DNA of 64,000 nucleotides from Moheibacter sediminis (GCF_900176425.1 NZ_FWXS01000003.1:186001-250000), one strand, 5' to 3'; counted from the first letter of the stretch, positions 17,706-26,997 are shown. Numbers and translations: made by a program. Notes: a model not told the origin generated them from the sequence alone.

Positions 17706-17772
17706 CGAAAATTTAGATTTCTGGTTTTGGATTTAATTCTAAAATTTGAAATCTAAAATTATAATTTAAAAT

Positions 17773-18588
17773 ATGGTAAATCTTAAACAAATAATAGAGC
17801 AGGCTTGGGACAACCGAGAAATGTTGAAAGAAGAAGGAGTCCAAAGAGCCATCAGAGAAGTAATTGATTTGTTGGACGAAGGGAAACTCCGGGTTGCCGA
17901 ACCCAAAAACGGTGGTTGGCAAGTCAATGAATGGGTGAAAAAAGCAGTTGTTTTGTATTTTCCCATCCAAAAAATGGAAACCCTTGAAGTCGGCATTTTT
18001 GAATTCCACGATAAAATTCCCTTAAAAAGAAATTACGCTGAAAAAGGAGTTCGAGTTGTTCCTCATGCAATTGCACGTCACGGCGCTTATGTTTCGTCGG
18101 GTGTGATTTTGATGCCTTCTTATGTAAACATCGGTGCTTATGTAGATGAAGGAACGATGGTCGATACTTGGGCGACTGTTGGTAGTTGTGCACAAATCGG
18201 TAAAAATGTTCACTTAAGTGGCGGAGTTGGAATTGGTGGTGTTTTAGAACCTTTACAGGCTGCACCTGTAATCATCGAAGACAATGCTTTCATCGGCTCA
18301 CGTTGTATCGTAGTTGAAGGGGTGAGAATAGGGAAGGAAGCAGTTTTGGGCGCAAATGTTGTTTTGACTGCTTCAACTAAAATCATAGATGTTACAGGAG
18401 AAACGCCGATTGAAATAAAAGGTGAAGTTCCGCCGCGATCGGTTGTGATTCCGGGAAGTTATACTAAAAAATTCCCTGCGGGCGAATTTCAAGTTCCTTG
18501 TGCATTGATCATTGGGACAAGAAAAGAAAGTACAGACAAAAAGACTTCACTCAATGATGCTTTGAGAGAACACAATGTTGCAGTTTAA
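17773..18588 (+). CDS. dapD: Tetrahydrodipicolinate N-succinyltransferase
   Basis: Transfers succinyl from succinyl-CoA to tetrahydrodipicolinate in lysine/diaminopimelate synthesis. The 271 residues have an N-terminal helical domain and a left-handed beta-helix of hexapeptide repeats (VILMPSYVNIGAYVDEGTMV, then GKNVHLSGGVGIGGVLEP). DNAFIGSRCIVVEGVRIGKEA continues the helix and SYTKKFPAGEFQVPCALIIG is the C-terminal signature. The next gene begins ten bases after the stop, so the glycosyltransferase is probably co-transcribed. Confidence 0.96.
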   Translation: MVNLKQIIEQAWDNREMLKEEGVQRAIREVIDLLDEGKLRVAEPKNGGWQVNEWVKKAVVLYFPIQKMETLEVGIFEFHDKIPLKRNYAEKGVRVVPHAIARHGAYVSSGVILMPSYVNIGAYVDEGTMVDTWATVGSCAQIGKNVHLSGGVGIGGVLEPLQAAPVIIEDNAFIGSRCIVVEGVRIGKEAVLGANVVLTASTKIIDVTGETPIEIKGEVPPRSVVIPGSYTKKFPAGEFQVPCALIIGTRKESTDKKTSLNDALREHNVAV

Positions 18589-18597
18589 ATTTTTGTC

Positions 18598-20469
18598 TTG
18601 AAAAAAGCCCTGATCATACAAAATAAATACATCGGAGATGTGTTGACTTCTTCCGTCATTGCAGAAAATCTGAAACAGATTTATGCTGAGGTCGATGTGC
18701 ATTTTTTCTGTTATGAACCTGCATCTGCAGTTTTGGAAAACAATCCTTTTATTGATAAAATCATTACATTCAAGGAGAAAAATTTAAAAAAGATTTCCGT
18801 TTTAAATAATTACGCAAACAAAATCCATGACGAAAAATATGATATCGTCATCGATCCATATGCTAAATTGCAAAGCCGTTTCATTTCACTAAAATCAGGT
18901 GCAAAAAGGAGAATCAGTTATGACAAACCCTTCTTCAAACATATTTATACAGATGTGATAGAAAAGGCTGAAATTCCTTCAAAAGAAACCGCCTGTACTG
19001 CAATCGATAACCGTGTTTCATTGGTTACACCATTGATGATTAAACCAATTCCATATGCACTTCACCCTAAAATTTATCTGACTGAACAAGAAATTCAGGA
19101 AGGAAAAGAAATTTTGGAAAATGCAGGATTGGATGCCTCAAGAAAAACCTTGATGATTGGAATTTTGGGAAGCGGAAAAGATAAATCATGGCCGATTGAA
19201 TATATGATCCAATTGATTGGGCACATCCAGAAATATTATAATTTCAATATTTTATTCAATTACATTCCCAGTCAGCAACCTGTTGTAGATGAAATCATGA
19301 ATGGATTGAATTCAACTGATAAAATTTACCTGGAGGTAATGGGCAAAAATGTCAGGGAATTCCTCAAAATTCTCCATCATTGTGATGCTTTTATTGGAAA
19401 TGAAGGAGGTGCTGTGAATATGTCCAAAGCCTTGAATGTACCAACTTTCAGCATTTATTCACCCCATAAATTCCCTTCGGATTGGGGTTGTTTTGAGGAT
19501 GGAATCCATCATGTGAGTGTACATTTTCAGGATTTAGATAAACAAACTGTGAATAAACTCACAGAGAAACAATTGTTTAATCAGACTACTAAACTTTATA
19601 AAAAATTGAAACTTGATTATGTAAGGACTGAGGCAGATAAATTTTTGCAAAATAATTTCGGGGCAGTTGAATTGCCTGAAAAATATGTAGAAACCATGCC
19701 TAAAATTTCCGCATTATTGATTACTTATAACGAGGAAAGAAACATAGAGAAATTTTTGGAGGAAGCTTGGTATGCTGACGAAATCATCATCGTCGATTCC
19801 GAAAGTACCGACCGTACAGCAGAAATAGCCAAAAAACATCCCAAAGTGGTTTTCATGACACGTAAATTTGACCATTTCACAGCGCAGAAAAATTTTGCAA
19901 TCGAACAGGCAAACCATGAATGGGTTACTTTTTTTGATGCAGATGAAAGGATTCCCAAAGCGCTTATCCATGAAATGATGGATGAAATAGAAAAGGACAG
20001 AGCCGACGCTTTTTTTGTGTATCGCCGATTTTATTTCATGGACAAATATATCAAACGTTCCGGATGGCAAAATGACAAAGCCATTCGTTTGTTTAAAAAA
20101 TCTAAAAACAAATATGGCGAAGGCAGAATGGTGCACGAACTCATTGACAGCAAAGGAACGGTACGTTTTCTGAAGAATAAATTAGATCATTATTCCTATT
20201 TTTCAGTTGAGGAATATGACCGAAAATTGACTCAATATTCAATTCTAAGAGCCAAAGAATTATTTGCGAAAAGACTAAAACCAACTGTTTTCCATTTTTG
20301 GGTAAAACCTTGGTTCAGATTTGTACATCATTACATTCTTCGATTAGGGATTTTAGACGGCGGAGAGGGTTACATCATTTCAAAACTGCATGCACATTCA
20401 GTTTTCAAACGCTATTTATTCCTATCGAAAATGTGGGAAAATGAAAAACAGTCAAAAAATAATGGTTAA
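18598..20469 (+). CDS. Fused GT9 heptosyltransferase-like and GT2 (WaaE/KdtX-like) glycosyltransferase
   Basis: One uninterrupted 623-residue frame with two complete enzymes. Residues 1 to about 345 are GT9-type: KALIIQNKYIGDVLTSSVI, ILGSGKDKSWP, then FIGNEGGAVNMSKALNVPTF at the sugar-nucleotide site. Residues about 367-610 are a GT2 domain like WaaE/KdtX: ISALLITYNEERNIEKF, EIIIVDSESTDRTAEI, FFDADERIP (DxD-like) and HFWVKPWFRFVHHYILRLG. Both act on LPS inner core in relatives. Translation starts at TTG 18598. An ATG at 19696 sits exactly at the GT2 boundary and may be a relic of two genes. Confidence 0.88.
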   Translation: MKKALIIQNKYIGDVLTSSVIAENLKQIYAEVDVHFFCYEPASAVLENNPFIDKIITFKEKNLKKISVLNNYANKIHDEKYDIVIDPYAKLQSRFISLKSGAKRRISYDKPFFKHIYTDVIEKAEIPSKETACTAIDNRVSLVTPLMIKPIPYALHPKIYLTEQEIQEGKEILENAGLDASRKTLMIGILGSGKDKSWPIEYMIQLIGHIQKYYNFNILFNYIPSQQPVVDEIMNGLNSTDKIYLEVMGKNVREFLKILHHCDAFIGNEGGAVNMSKALNVPTFSIYSPHKFPSDWGCFEDGIHHVSVHFQDLDKQTVNKLTEKQLFNQTTKLYKKLKLDYVRTEADKFLQNNFGAVELPEKYVETMPKISALLITYNEERNIEKFLEEAWYADEIIIVDSESTDRTAEIAKKHPKVVFMTRKFDHFTAQKNFAIEQANHEWVTFFDADERIPKALIHEMMDEIEKDRADAFFVYRRFYFMDKYIKRSGWQNDKAIRLFKKSKNKYGEGRMVHELIDSKGTVRFLKNKLDHYSYFSVEEYDRKLTQYSILRAKELFAKRLKPTVFHFWVKPWFRFVHHYILRLGILDGGEGYIISKLHAHSVFKRYLFLSKMWENEKQSKNNG

Positions 20470-20523
20470 ATTTAATTTTTCTTAGATTTAATTCTAAACA
20501 ACACCAAACATAAATATTTACAG

Positions 20524-21402
20524 ATGAAAGCATACGTATTTCCAGGGCAAGGAGCACAATTTACCGGAATGGGTAAAAATCTATATGAAAATTCAACATT
20601 GGCAAAAGAATTATTTGACAGAGCCGATGCACAATTGGGTTTTTCAATTTCTAAAATTATGTTCGAAGGTTCAGCCGATGAATTAAAACAAACCAAAGTA
20701 ACCCAACCAGCGGTTTTTTTACATTCTGTAATTTTGGCGCAGACATTAGAAAACTTTGTTCCGGATATGGTTGCCGGACATTCCTTGGGAGAAATTTCAG
20801 CTTTGGTAGCAAACCAAACTTTGACTTTTGAAGCAGGATTGAGCTTGGTTTACAAACGTGCTTTGGCGATGCAGAAAGCTTGTGAAATGAATCCTTCCAC
20901 GATGGCCGCGATTCTTGGTCTGGAAGATGCAATTGTTGAGCAAATCTGTGCTGAAACAGAAGGGATTGTAGTTGCTGCAAATTACAATTGTCCCGGGCAA
21001 TTGGTGATTTCAGGAGAAATTCCTGCGGTAGAATTGGCTTGTGAAAAACTCAAAGAAGCCGGTGCAAAACGTGCTTTGATTTTGCCTGTGGGCGGTGCTT
21101 TTCACTCGCCTTTGATGAAACCGGCTGAGGTGGAATTGGCAGAAGCGATTCACCAGACCGAATTCAAAAATCCAATTTGTCCGGTTTACCAAAATGTGAC
21201 GACTACGGCGGTAACAAATCCTGATGAAATTAAAGAAAATTTAATCAAACAATTGACGGCACCCGTAAAATGGACACAATCCGTTCAAAATATGGTTAAA
21301 GACGGCGCTACGGAATTCATCGAAGTAGGACCGGGAAATACACTTCAAGGCTTGGTCAGGAAAATCAGTTCTGAAGTTTCCACAAGTTCTGCGGCTTCGT
21401 AA
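20524..21402 (+). CDS. fabD: Malonyl-CoA:ACP transacylase
   Basis: Loads malonyl groups on acyl carrier protein for fatty acid synthesis. The 292-residue protein shows FPGQGAQFTGMGKNL, the nucleophile elbow AGHSLGEISAL (serine about residue 87), and the catalytic histidine block GGAFHSPLMKPA. EVGPGNTLQGLVRK ends the fold. It lies 54 bases after the glycosyltransferase and 14 before a GHMP kinase, all on the plus strand. Confidence 0.96.
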   Translation: MKAYVFPGQGAQFTGMGKNLYENSTLAKELFDRADAQLGFSISKIMFEGSADELKQTKVTQPAVFLHSVILAQTLENFVPDMVAGHSLGEISALVANQTLTFEAGLSLVYKRALAMQKACEMNPSTMAAILGLEDAIVEQICAETEGIVVAANYNCPGQLVISGEIPAVELACEKLKEAGAKRALILPVGGAFHSPLMKPAEVELAEAIHQTEFKNPICPVYQNVTTTAVTNPDEIKENLIKQLTAPVKWTQSVQNMVKDGATEFIEVGPGNTLQGLVRKISSEVSTSSAAS

Positions 21403-21416
21403 TTAAATTTGAAACT

Positions 21417-22340
21417 TTGAACTCATTTCGAGCCAACGGAAAATTATATATAGCTGGAGAATACACAGTTCTTGACGGTGGACTTTCCTTTGCAATTCCT
21501 ACAAAATTGGGACAAATTCTAGAAGTTGATTATTTGGAAGAATCAGAAAATCCAACTTTGATTTGGGAAGCCTTTTTGGAAGATGGTTCGCTATGGTTTT
21601 CGGCTGAATTTGAGCTGAAAACATTAGGAATTTTAAATGCTTCTGAAGAAAAACTAACCCAAAAATTAAAAGAATTATTTCGGGCAATCGAAAAATTAAA
21701 TCCAAATTTTTTCAAAAAACAAACCCAAAATATTCATTGCAAAACCCAATTGGAATTTAAGAAAGAATGGGGATTGGGCAGCAGTTCGACTTTGATTTAT
21801 TTATTGGCGAAATTTTCCGGTGTTGATGAATTTGAATTGTCAGACTTAACTTTCAAAACAAGCGGTTACGATGTTGCTTGCGCAAGTCAGAATTCTTCAA
21901 TTTATTATCAGATTTTAGATAATCAACGAAGGATTGAACCTGTAGAATTCAATCCTGATTTTCTCGACAAACTTCATTTTGTTTATTTAAACCAAAAACA
22001 AGACACGCAAATCGGCGTTTCAAAACAATACAAATCAAAACCTAAAAATCAACAACTTGTTGATGCAATCTCAATTCTTACTCAAAAAATTGTAGAATCC
22101 GATTCTCTTTGTGAATTTGAATCTTACATCGATCAGCATGAAAATTTACTTTCACAACACATGGAAGTTCCGAAAGCAAAGGATTTATATTTTTCAGATT
22201 ATTCCGGCAGCGTCAAGAGTTTAGGTGCTTGGGGCGGCGATTTCGTAATGGTGACTGAGCGGGAAAATTATAAAGAATATTTCCAATCAAGAGGTTACAA
22301 CACAATTTTTTCTTACAAAGAAATTATGATTCAAAAATAA
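21417..22340 (+). CDS. GHMP-family kinase (mevalonate-kinase-like)
   Basis: Product of 307 residues from a TTG start, 14 bases after fabD. The N terminus [19 protein letters not shown] is the GHMP substrate-entry motif, and [17 protein letters not shown] (about residue 120) is the ATP-binding glycine-rich loop. [18 protein letters not shown] contains the GYDIA-like element that names a Bacteroidota GHMP subgroup. Substrate is unproven; the family phosphorylates mevalonate, homoserine or sugars. Confidence 0.85.
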   Translation: MNSFRANGKLYIAGEYTVLDGGLSFAIPTKLGQILEVDYLEESENPTLIWEAFLEDGSLWFSAEFELKTLGILNASEEKLTQKLKELFRAIEKLNPNFFKKQTQNIHCKTQLEFKKEWGLGSSSTLIYLLAKFSGVDEFELSDLTFKTSGYDVACASQNSSIYYQILDNQRRIEPVEFNPDFLDKLHFVYLNQKQDTQIGVSKQYKSKPKNQQLVDAISILTQKIVESDSLCEFESYIDQHENLLSQHMEVPKAKDLYFSDYSGSVKSLGAWGGDFVMVTERENYKEYFQSRGYNTIFSYKEIMIQK

Positions 22341-22380
22341 TTTCTACATTTATCGTCCAACTAATTTAAATTTTTTAATA

Positions 22381-23088
22381 ATGAAAAAGTATTTTGCTGA
22401 GTTCTTCGGAACTTTTTGGCTGGTATTTGGCGGTTGCGGTAGTGCCGTATTTGCCGCAGGAATTCCGGAAATCGGAATCGGTCTTTTAGGTGTTTCTCTT
22501 GCTTTTGGTTTGACAGTTTTGACGATGGCGTACGCTGTGGGTCACATTTCCGGTGGTCATTTCAATCCCGCAGTTTCTTTTGGTTTGTTTGCGGGCGGCA
22601 GATTTTCTGCCCAAGAATTGGCACCTTACATCATTTCGCAGGTTTTGGGAGCGACATCATCGGCATTTATCTTATACGCCATTTTGAGTGGCGCAGGCGC
22701 ATTTTCTGCGGAAGGAGCAGGGGCATTTGCCACGAATTTTTATGAAATGCCGGGCTATGGAGGCAGAAGTTACAGCATGATTGCTGCATTTTTGACGGAA
22801 TTTGTGTTGACTGCATTTTTCTTGATTGTGATTTTGGGAGCGACGGACAAATTTGCAAATGGACAATTTGCGGGAATCGCTATTGGATTGGCTTTGACGC
22901 TGATTCACTTAATTTCAATTCCGATTACGAACACTTCTGTAAATCCTGCGCGTTCGACTTCTCAAGCGATTTTTGTTGGCGGTGAAGCTTTGAAGCAGCT
23001 CTGGTTGTTTTGGGCAGCGCCGATTGCGGGTGCAATTGTGGGTGGATTAATTTATAAATTTTTATTGCAAAAAGATTCTGAGCAGTAA
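22381..23088 (+). CDS. aqpZ: Aquaporin Z
   Basis: Inner-membrane water channel of 235 residues with six hydrophobic spans and both half-helices. The first NPA motif lies in [19 protein letters not shown] (about residue 62) and the second in [15 protein letters not shown] (about residue 185). The arginine after the second NPA is the selectivity-filter residue. This is the water-selective aquaporin pattern rather than a glycerol facilitator, which would have NPARD. A terminator follows. Confidence 0.93.
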   Translation: MKKYFAEFFGTFWLVFGGCGSAVFAAGIPEIGIGLLGVSLAFGLTVLTMAYAVGHISGGHFNPAVSFGLFAGGRFSAQELAPYIISQVLGATSSAFILYAILSGAGAFSAEGAGAFATNFYEMPGYGGRSYSMIAAFLTEFVLTAFFLIVILGATDKFANGQFAGIAIGLALTLIHLISIPITNTSVNPARSTSQAIFVGGEALKQLWLFWAAPIAGAIVGGLIYKFLLQKDSEQ

Positions 23089-23114
23089 AAAGTTCAGACA
23101 TACATGAGGGTGAA

Positions 23115-23148
23115 GCCGCCGCGAATGATATTTTCGGTGGCTTTTTTT
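23115..23148 (+). terminator. Intrinsic terminator of aqpZ
   Basis: 7-bp GC-rich stem GCCGCCG / CGGTGGC (one G-T pair), 13-base loop and T run. It overlaps the stop of the converging gene by two bases. Confidence 0.8.
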
Positions 23149-24037
23149 ATTGGATTAAATTTTTCAATGCTGAATTCAATTCAGGAAATTGAAACTTGAA
23201 TCGTGAATTTTGGATTTTTTCCGGAGAAACTGCGCTTCCTTTCAAAACAATTGAAGACATTTCCCCTAAAATTATTTTCAAAATAAAAGAAGGAACATCC
23301 GGTAAAAATGCTGATTTGCTCATCGTTTTGGCAAGTGTTTTTGTGAATTGAGAATTGTTTACGATTTCAGGTGCGCAGGCATTGAATGCGCCATTTAAAT
23401 TTTCATTTTCTAAAATATGGATATAAATTCCAACCAAATCATCGATGTGTATCCAAGGCACAATTTGTTTTCCGGAACCCAACGGCGAAGCTAAATTTAA
23501 TTTGGTCAAAGGCATTAATTTTTTTAGCATTCCATCCTTATCAGATAAAACTGCGGCTGTACGGACTGTGGCTACACGTGTCCCAAGTGATTCAAATTTG
23601 AAGGCAGCATTTTCCCAATCCAAACAAAGATTCCCTAAGAAATCATTTCCATTTGGCTCATTTTCTGAGAAAATTTTATCAGTTGTAAATGTTCCGTAAT
23701 AATTTGCTCCGGAAGAAGTGATGAATGTTTTGAGGTCGGGAGCGTATTTTTTTGTGTTTTCAAACAGTAATTCAGCCGTTTTGATTCGGCTGTCGTACAA
23801 TTCTTTTTTGTACTCCTTTGTCCACTTTTCAGAAATGGGAGCACCGGCTAGGTGTATGATGGTATTTAAGTTTTCAAATGCTTTTGGGTCGACGTAATTT
23901 TCCTGAAGATTCCAGTAAAATAAATCTTTTTCTTTTTTTCGTGATAAACTTCTGACGGTATAATTTTTAGCTTCCAAAGCCGCTTTTAATTTCTTTCCAA
24001 CCAAACCGGTTGCGCCACTAATTAATACTGTCTTCAT
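23147..24037 (-). CDS. TIGR01777-type SDR epimerase/oxidoreductase (SDR39U1-like)
   Basis: Extended short-chain dehydrogenase of 296 residues. VLISGATGLVGKKLKAAL is the NAD(P)-binding Rossmann motif; TIIHLAGAPISEKWTKEYK and SGANYYGTFTTD cover the active-site region (the Tyr-Tyr position replacing the usual YxxxK). The end PEKIQNSRFKFQFPELNSAL is typical of this subfamily. Substrate is unknown in the family. A -7 element TAGATTTG lies at 24069-24062. Confidence 0.85.
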   Translation of the reverse strand: MKTVLISGATGLVGKKLKAALEAKNYTVRSLSRKKEKDLFYWNLQENYVDPKAFENLNTIIHLAGAPISEKWTKEYKKELYDSRIKTAELLFENTKKYAPDLKTFITSSGANYYGTFTTDKIFSENEPNGNDFLGNLCLDWENAAFKFESLGTRVATVRTAAVLSDKDGMLKKLMPLTKLNLASPLGSGKQIVPWIHIDDLVGIYIHILENENLNGAFNACAPEIVNNSQFTKTLAKTMSKSAFLPDVPSFILKIILGEMSSIVLKGSAVSPEKIQNSRFKFQFPELNSALKNLIQ

Positions 24038-24073
24038 AGAAAATTGTGTAAATTCGTTTTACAAATCTACGAT

Positions 24074-24940
24074 ATGAATATTGAAGATAAACTGATTTTT
24101 CCCCGTATGGAGAAATCAAAACAAAACCATCTTAAAGAAAAAATTTTCGAAATCATTTTCGAAGCCGATACGCCTTTGGGTAAGCTGTTTGATGTGATGC
24201 TGCTGATAACGATTTTGTTCAGTGTCGCATTGGTAATGCTGGAATCCGTACCATCCATAAATGCGAAATACCATACGATATTGGTTGTCCTGGAATGGGT
24301 TGTAACCATTTTATTCACGATTGAATACGCGCTTCGTTTGTATTGCGTAAGAAAGCCATGGCGGTATTTTTTTAGTTTTTATGGAATCATTGACTTACTG
24401 AGCATTTTACCTACTTATTTGGGAATTATGTATCCGTCGACGAAATATTTATCGAGCATCCGAATTCTGAGGTTGTTCAGGATTTTCAGGATTTTTGGAC
24501 TGACGCAGTTCATGCGTGGCGGAAGTATGCTTTTGATTGCGCTTCGCCAAAGCCGTGCGAAAATCATCGTTTTTCTTTCATTTATTATCTTGATTGTAGT
24601 GGTGATTGGTTCCATCATGTTCGTGGTGGAAAGCGAGCATCCGGAGTCGGGATTTACGAGCATCCCGACGAGTATTTATTGGGCGGTGGTTACGTTGACG
24701 ACCGTGGGTTATGGGGACATCGCACCTTCAACGGCTTTGGGGAAATTCCTTGCCTCGGTAGTGATGATCATCGGTTATGGTGTGATTGCAGTACCGACGG
24801 GAATTGTTTCGTCGGAATTGAGCCGTTCCAAAACTCCTGAACCTCCTAAAAATACACAGGTTTGTCCGCATTGTCACGATAGTTATCATCTCGACAAAGC
24901 TGTTTTCTGCAAGACTTGTGGGACGAAGTTGAATTCATAA
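24074..24940 (+). CDS. Voltage-gated-type potassium channel with C-terminal zinc ribbon
   Basis: Six-span cation channel, about 288 residues from ATG 24074; ATG 24107 is an alternative. The S4-like segment SSIRILRLFRIFRIF carries regularly spaced arginines, and the pore has TLTTVGYGDIAPST, the K+ selectivity filter. After the last helix the protein ends in a four-cysteine zinc ribbon (CPHC near residue 264, CKTCG near 283) instead of a cyclic-nucleotide or RCK domain. It is divergent from the SDR gene. Physiological role unknown. Confidence 0.88.
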   Translation: MNIEDKLIFPRMEKSKQNHLKEKIFEIIFEADTPLGKLFDVMLLITILFSVALVMLESVPSINAKYHTILVVLEWVVTILFTIEYALRLYCVRKPWRYFFSFYGIIDLLSILPTYLGIMYPSTKYLSSIRILRLFRIFRIFGLTQFMRGGSMLLIALRQSRAKIIVFLSFIILIVVVIGSIMFVVESEHPESGFTSIPTSIYWAVVTLTTVGYGDIAPSTALGKFLASVVMIIGYGVIAVPTGIVSSELSRSKTPEPPKNTQVCPHCHDSYHLDKAVFCKTCGTKLNS

Positions 24941-24990
24941 AATTGCTAGATACAGGATGTTTTTATATTTATAACTCGTATTTAAATGAT

Positions 24991-25130
24991 CTGCGTGATT
25001 ACGCGAGGGATAGCAGCGGAAACCCCACAGCGAGGAAGGAGCGAGGAGTTGCAGCGGATAGCCCGACCCCGACGGCTACAATTTTTCTGAAAGATATCTA
25101 AATTTTCTTTCCGGCGGGGTCGCGCCCAAA
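24991..25130 (+). ncRNA. Structured intergenic element, copy 1
   Basis: A GC-rich island in the 317-base gap between the channel gene and secG. It has repeated words GCAGCGGA (25013-25020 and 25051-25058), the block GAGGGATAG and the block AGCCCGACCCC. CGACCCCG (25064-25071) pairs perfectly with CGGGGTCG (25115-25122). The sequence type recurs in intergenic regions of flavobacterial genomes; I suspect relation to the Rfam Flavo-1 motif but cannot confirm it. A diverged second copy lies after gldN. The strand given is a guess from block order. No credible protein is encoded. Confidence 0.5.
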
Positions 25131-25189
25131 AAAAGTTTCAAGTTTAATTCTTCAAGTTTCAAATTTTGTAGGGCTAAGCTTGAATTGAA

Positions 25190-25231
25190 AAATAAAAAAA
25201 ATAAAAATCCCGCTGAGGTTGTCAACGGGAT
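25190..25231 (-). terminator. Terminator of secG, identical to that of gldN
   Basis: Stem-loop at 25207-25231 with a T run on the minus strand (A-rich 25190-25206). All 25 bases of stem and loop match the gldN terminator at 39952-39976 in reverse complement. Confidence 0.85.
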
Positions 25232-25257
25232 CTGTATATTGAAATAATGATTTCTGA

Positions 25258-25605
25258 TTAGTTTGCCGGAGGCGTATTGGTCGGTGTAGCCGGTGCATCT
25301 GGTGTTGGTGCTGATTGCTGTTGTGGCAATTCAACCGGAACTTCATTTACCGGAACGGTAGATGCATATGGATTTTCCTGTAATACGTTTGCAGTAATAA
25401 TCAGTACCACAATAATGGTTGCCAATGTCCAAGTTGCTTTGTCAAGGAATTCGTTGGTACGTTGTACGCCGAACATCTGTCCGCCACCTGATCCGCCGAA
25501 TGTGGATGAAAGTCCTCCTCCTTTAGGGTTTTGTGATAAAATTACTAATATTATCAGTACACAAACTACTATAATAAGTACCATTAAAAATGTGAAAGTT
25601 CCCAT
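25258..25605 (-). CDS. secG: Preprotein translocase subunit SecG
   Basis: Small SecYEG accessory subunit of 115 residues with two hydrophobic helices (about 1-22 and 55-73). ILSQNPKGGGLSSTFGGSGGGQMFG between them is the conserved SecG loop. The C-terminal 35 residues are Pro/Ala/Thr-rich, an extension common in Bacteroidota. The upstream TPR gene ends six bases before it, so they are co-transcribed. SecYEG feeds the type IX pathway used by cargo in this window. Confidence 0.93.
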   Translation of the reverse strand: MGTFTFLMVLIIVVCVLIILVILSQNPKGGGLSSTFGGSGGGQMFGVQRTNEFLDKATWTLATIIVVLIITANVLQENPYASTVPVNEVPVELPQQQSAPTPDAPATPTNTPPAN

Positions 25606-25610
25606 TGTGT

Positions 25611-26372
25611 TTATTTTGTATTCTTTAAATTTTCTATTTCGTTAATTCGGTCTGCAAAGAAAATACTTTTTTCCGGATATTTCAAACTTAAAATTTTATA
25701 TGCGCGGATTGCTTTGTCAAATTTCTTTTGCTGGGTATAAATCTGGGCAAGCGTTTCGGTCATGAGGTCTGAATATTCGCTTGGGTTATCGTTTTTGACA
25801 ACGAGTTGACTTATTTCTGTTGAAATTTTTACAGGAGAAATTTTGGGTGATTTTTCGATAAATTCGTCAATCAGCTGAAATTTGATGTCTTTTTCGGTTG
25901 GTTTTTCTTCTGTTTTGGTTTCTGAAATATGCAACCATTGTGAAAATGTCATTTCCTGATGGGTAGAAACAGGAATGGTTTCTATTTCGGGCTGGACTTC
26001 AATTGTTTCGGTTTCTTCAGCTTGAACTAATTCTTCTTTCGTTTTAATGATTTCTTCAGAAATCTGAGCTGTTTCCGCTGGTGTTTCAATTGTTTCAGCT
26101 TCAGAAATTGGTTCTACTTCTTCAAATACTTCAGTTGTTTGTTTTTCCCTTTGAAGGTAGTGGTAAAGTGCAACGCGGCTTGGGCTGTAGATGCTTGTTT
26201 TCTTTAATTCCGTATTATAAGATTCGTGCTCAAATTCCTTTAATCCAAATAACAACAATGAACGAAGCGTCGCAAAATACGGATATTTGTCGATTTCATC
26301 CTGTAGCAAAGCCACATCTGAAAGCTGTACTTCAAATGGTTTATTGATAAGATGTTGAATTCTTGTGTTCAT
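25611..26372 (-). CDS. TPR-containing protein of unknown function
   Basis: Product of 253 residues without signal peptide. The N-terminal 85 residues are helical (LQDEIDKYPYFATLRSLLL). Residues about 85-160 are Glu/Thr/Val-rich and probably disordered. The end LAQIYTQQKKFDKAIRAYKI is one tetratricopeptide repeat. I know this only as a conserved flavobacterial neighbour of secG. A scaffold or assembly role is possible but unproven. Confidence 0.65.
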   Translation of the reverse strand: MNTRIQHLINKPFEVQLSDVALLQDEIDKYPYFATLRSLLLFGLKEFEHESYNTELKKTSIYSPSRVALYHYLQREKQTTEVFEEVEPISEAETIETPAETAQISEEIIKTKEELVQAEETETIEVQPEIETIPVSTHQEMTFSQWLHISETKTEEKPTEKDIKFQLIDEFIEKSPKISPVKISTEISQLVVKNDNPSEYSDLMTETLAQIYTQQKKFDKAIRAYKILSLKYPEKSIFFADRINEIENLKNTK

Positions 26373-26493
26373 ATTTAATCGAAATACGATAATGGAAATG
26401 CGAAATTAGCTAAAATAGATTTGATAATAGAATGTTGATGTAAATTCAAAAGAACGGAAACACCCATCTTCTGGTATCCAGCATACATCAAAA

Positions 26494-26997
26494 TTACCAA
26501 TCCATCGCGATTGCATTAAAAATTTGTGCGGTTAGCTGTTCAATAATATCTGGCAAGAGAGCGCTCTCTGCCTGCATGATGGTTTGATTTGCCTCAAAAT
26601 CTTCGTAAGCAGAAAATGACTTATCAAAACTTTTGCTTTCGTCCTTGTTATTTTGATAACGAACCCTCACGGTCATTGTTAACCGGTTTTTTCCAGCGAT
26701 TTCATTAGCCTGGATGGCAACTGCACTTTGTTGGTAACCAGTTATTTCTCCTTCTATCAGCAGATCGGCATTGTCATCAGCTGTCAAAGATAATTTTGTT
26801 CTGTTGTTGAAAATATCTTGTAATTTATTGGTAAATTCCTGACTTAAATTTGGATTTTGGTATTGAGGTGCTACATTGGGAAATGTTGCTATTTTGATTG
26901 TCTGCCATGTCGGGTCGATGGAAGAACCCGAAAGGGTATAGCAAGAAGTAAATATTAAAGGCAAAAGACAAAAGACAAAAGGCAAGAATGATTTCAT
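26494..26997 (-). CDS. lptE: LptE-family LPS-assembly lipoprotein
   Basis: Outer-membrane lipoprotein that plugs LptD during lipopolysaccharide insertion. I start at ATG 26997 (MKSFLPFVF), which gives a signal ending in lipobox LIFTSC; ATG 27075 would add 26 residues before the signal. The mature part YTLSGSSIDPTWQTIKIATF and LSQEFTNKLQDIF fit the Bacteroidota LptE family (167 residues). It follows the sigma-54 activator gene and precedes the TPR/secG pair. Confidence 0.82.
   Translation of the reverse strand: MKSFLPFVFCLLPLIFTSCYTLSGSSIDPTWQTIKIATFPNVAPQYQNPNLSQEFTNKLQDIFNNRTKLSLTADDNADLLIEGEITGYQQSAVAIQANEIAGKNRLTMTVRVRYQNNKDESKSFDKSFSAYEDFEANQTIMQAESALLPDIIEQLTAQIFNAIAMDW

Noticed and set aside
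24916-25101. 61-codon open frame over the structured element after the channel gene
   Set aside because: It overlaps the channel gene's end and the GC-rich repeat; its composition is that of the repeat, and no start context or family supports it.
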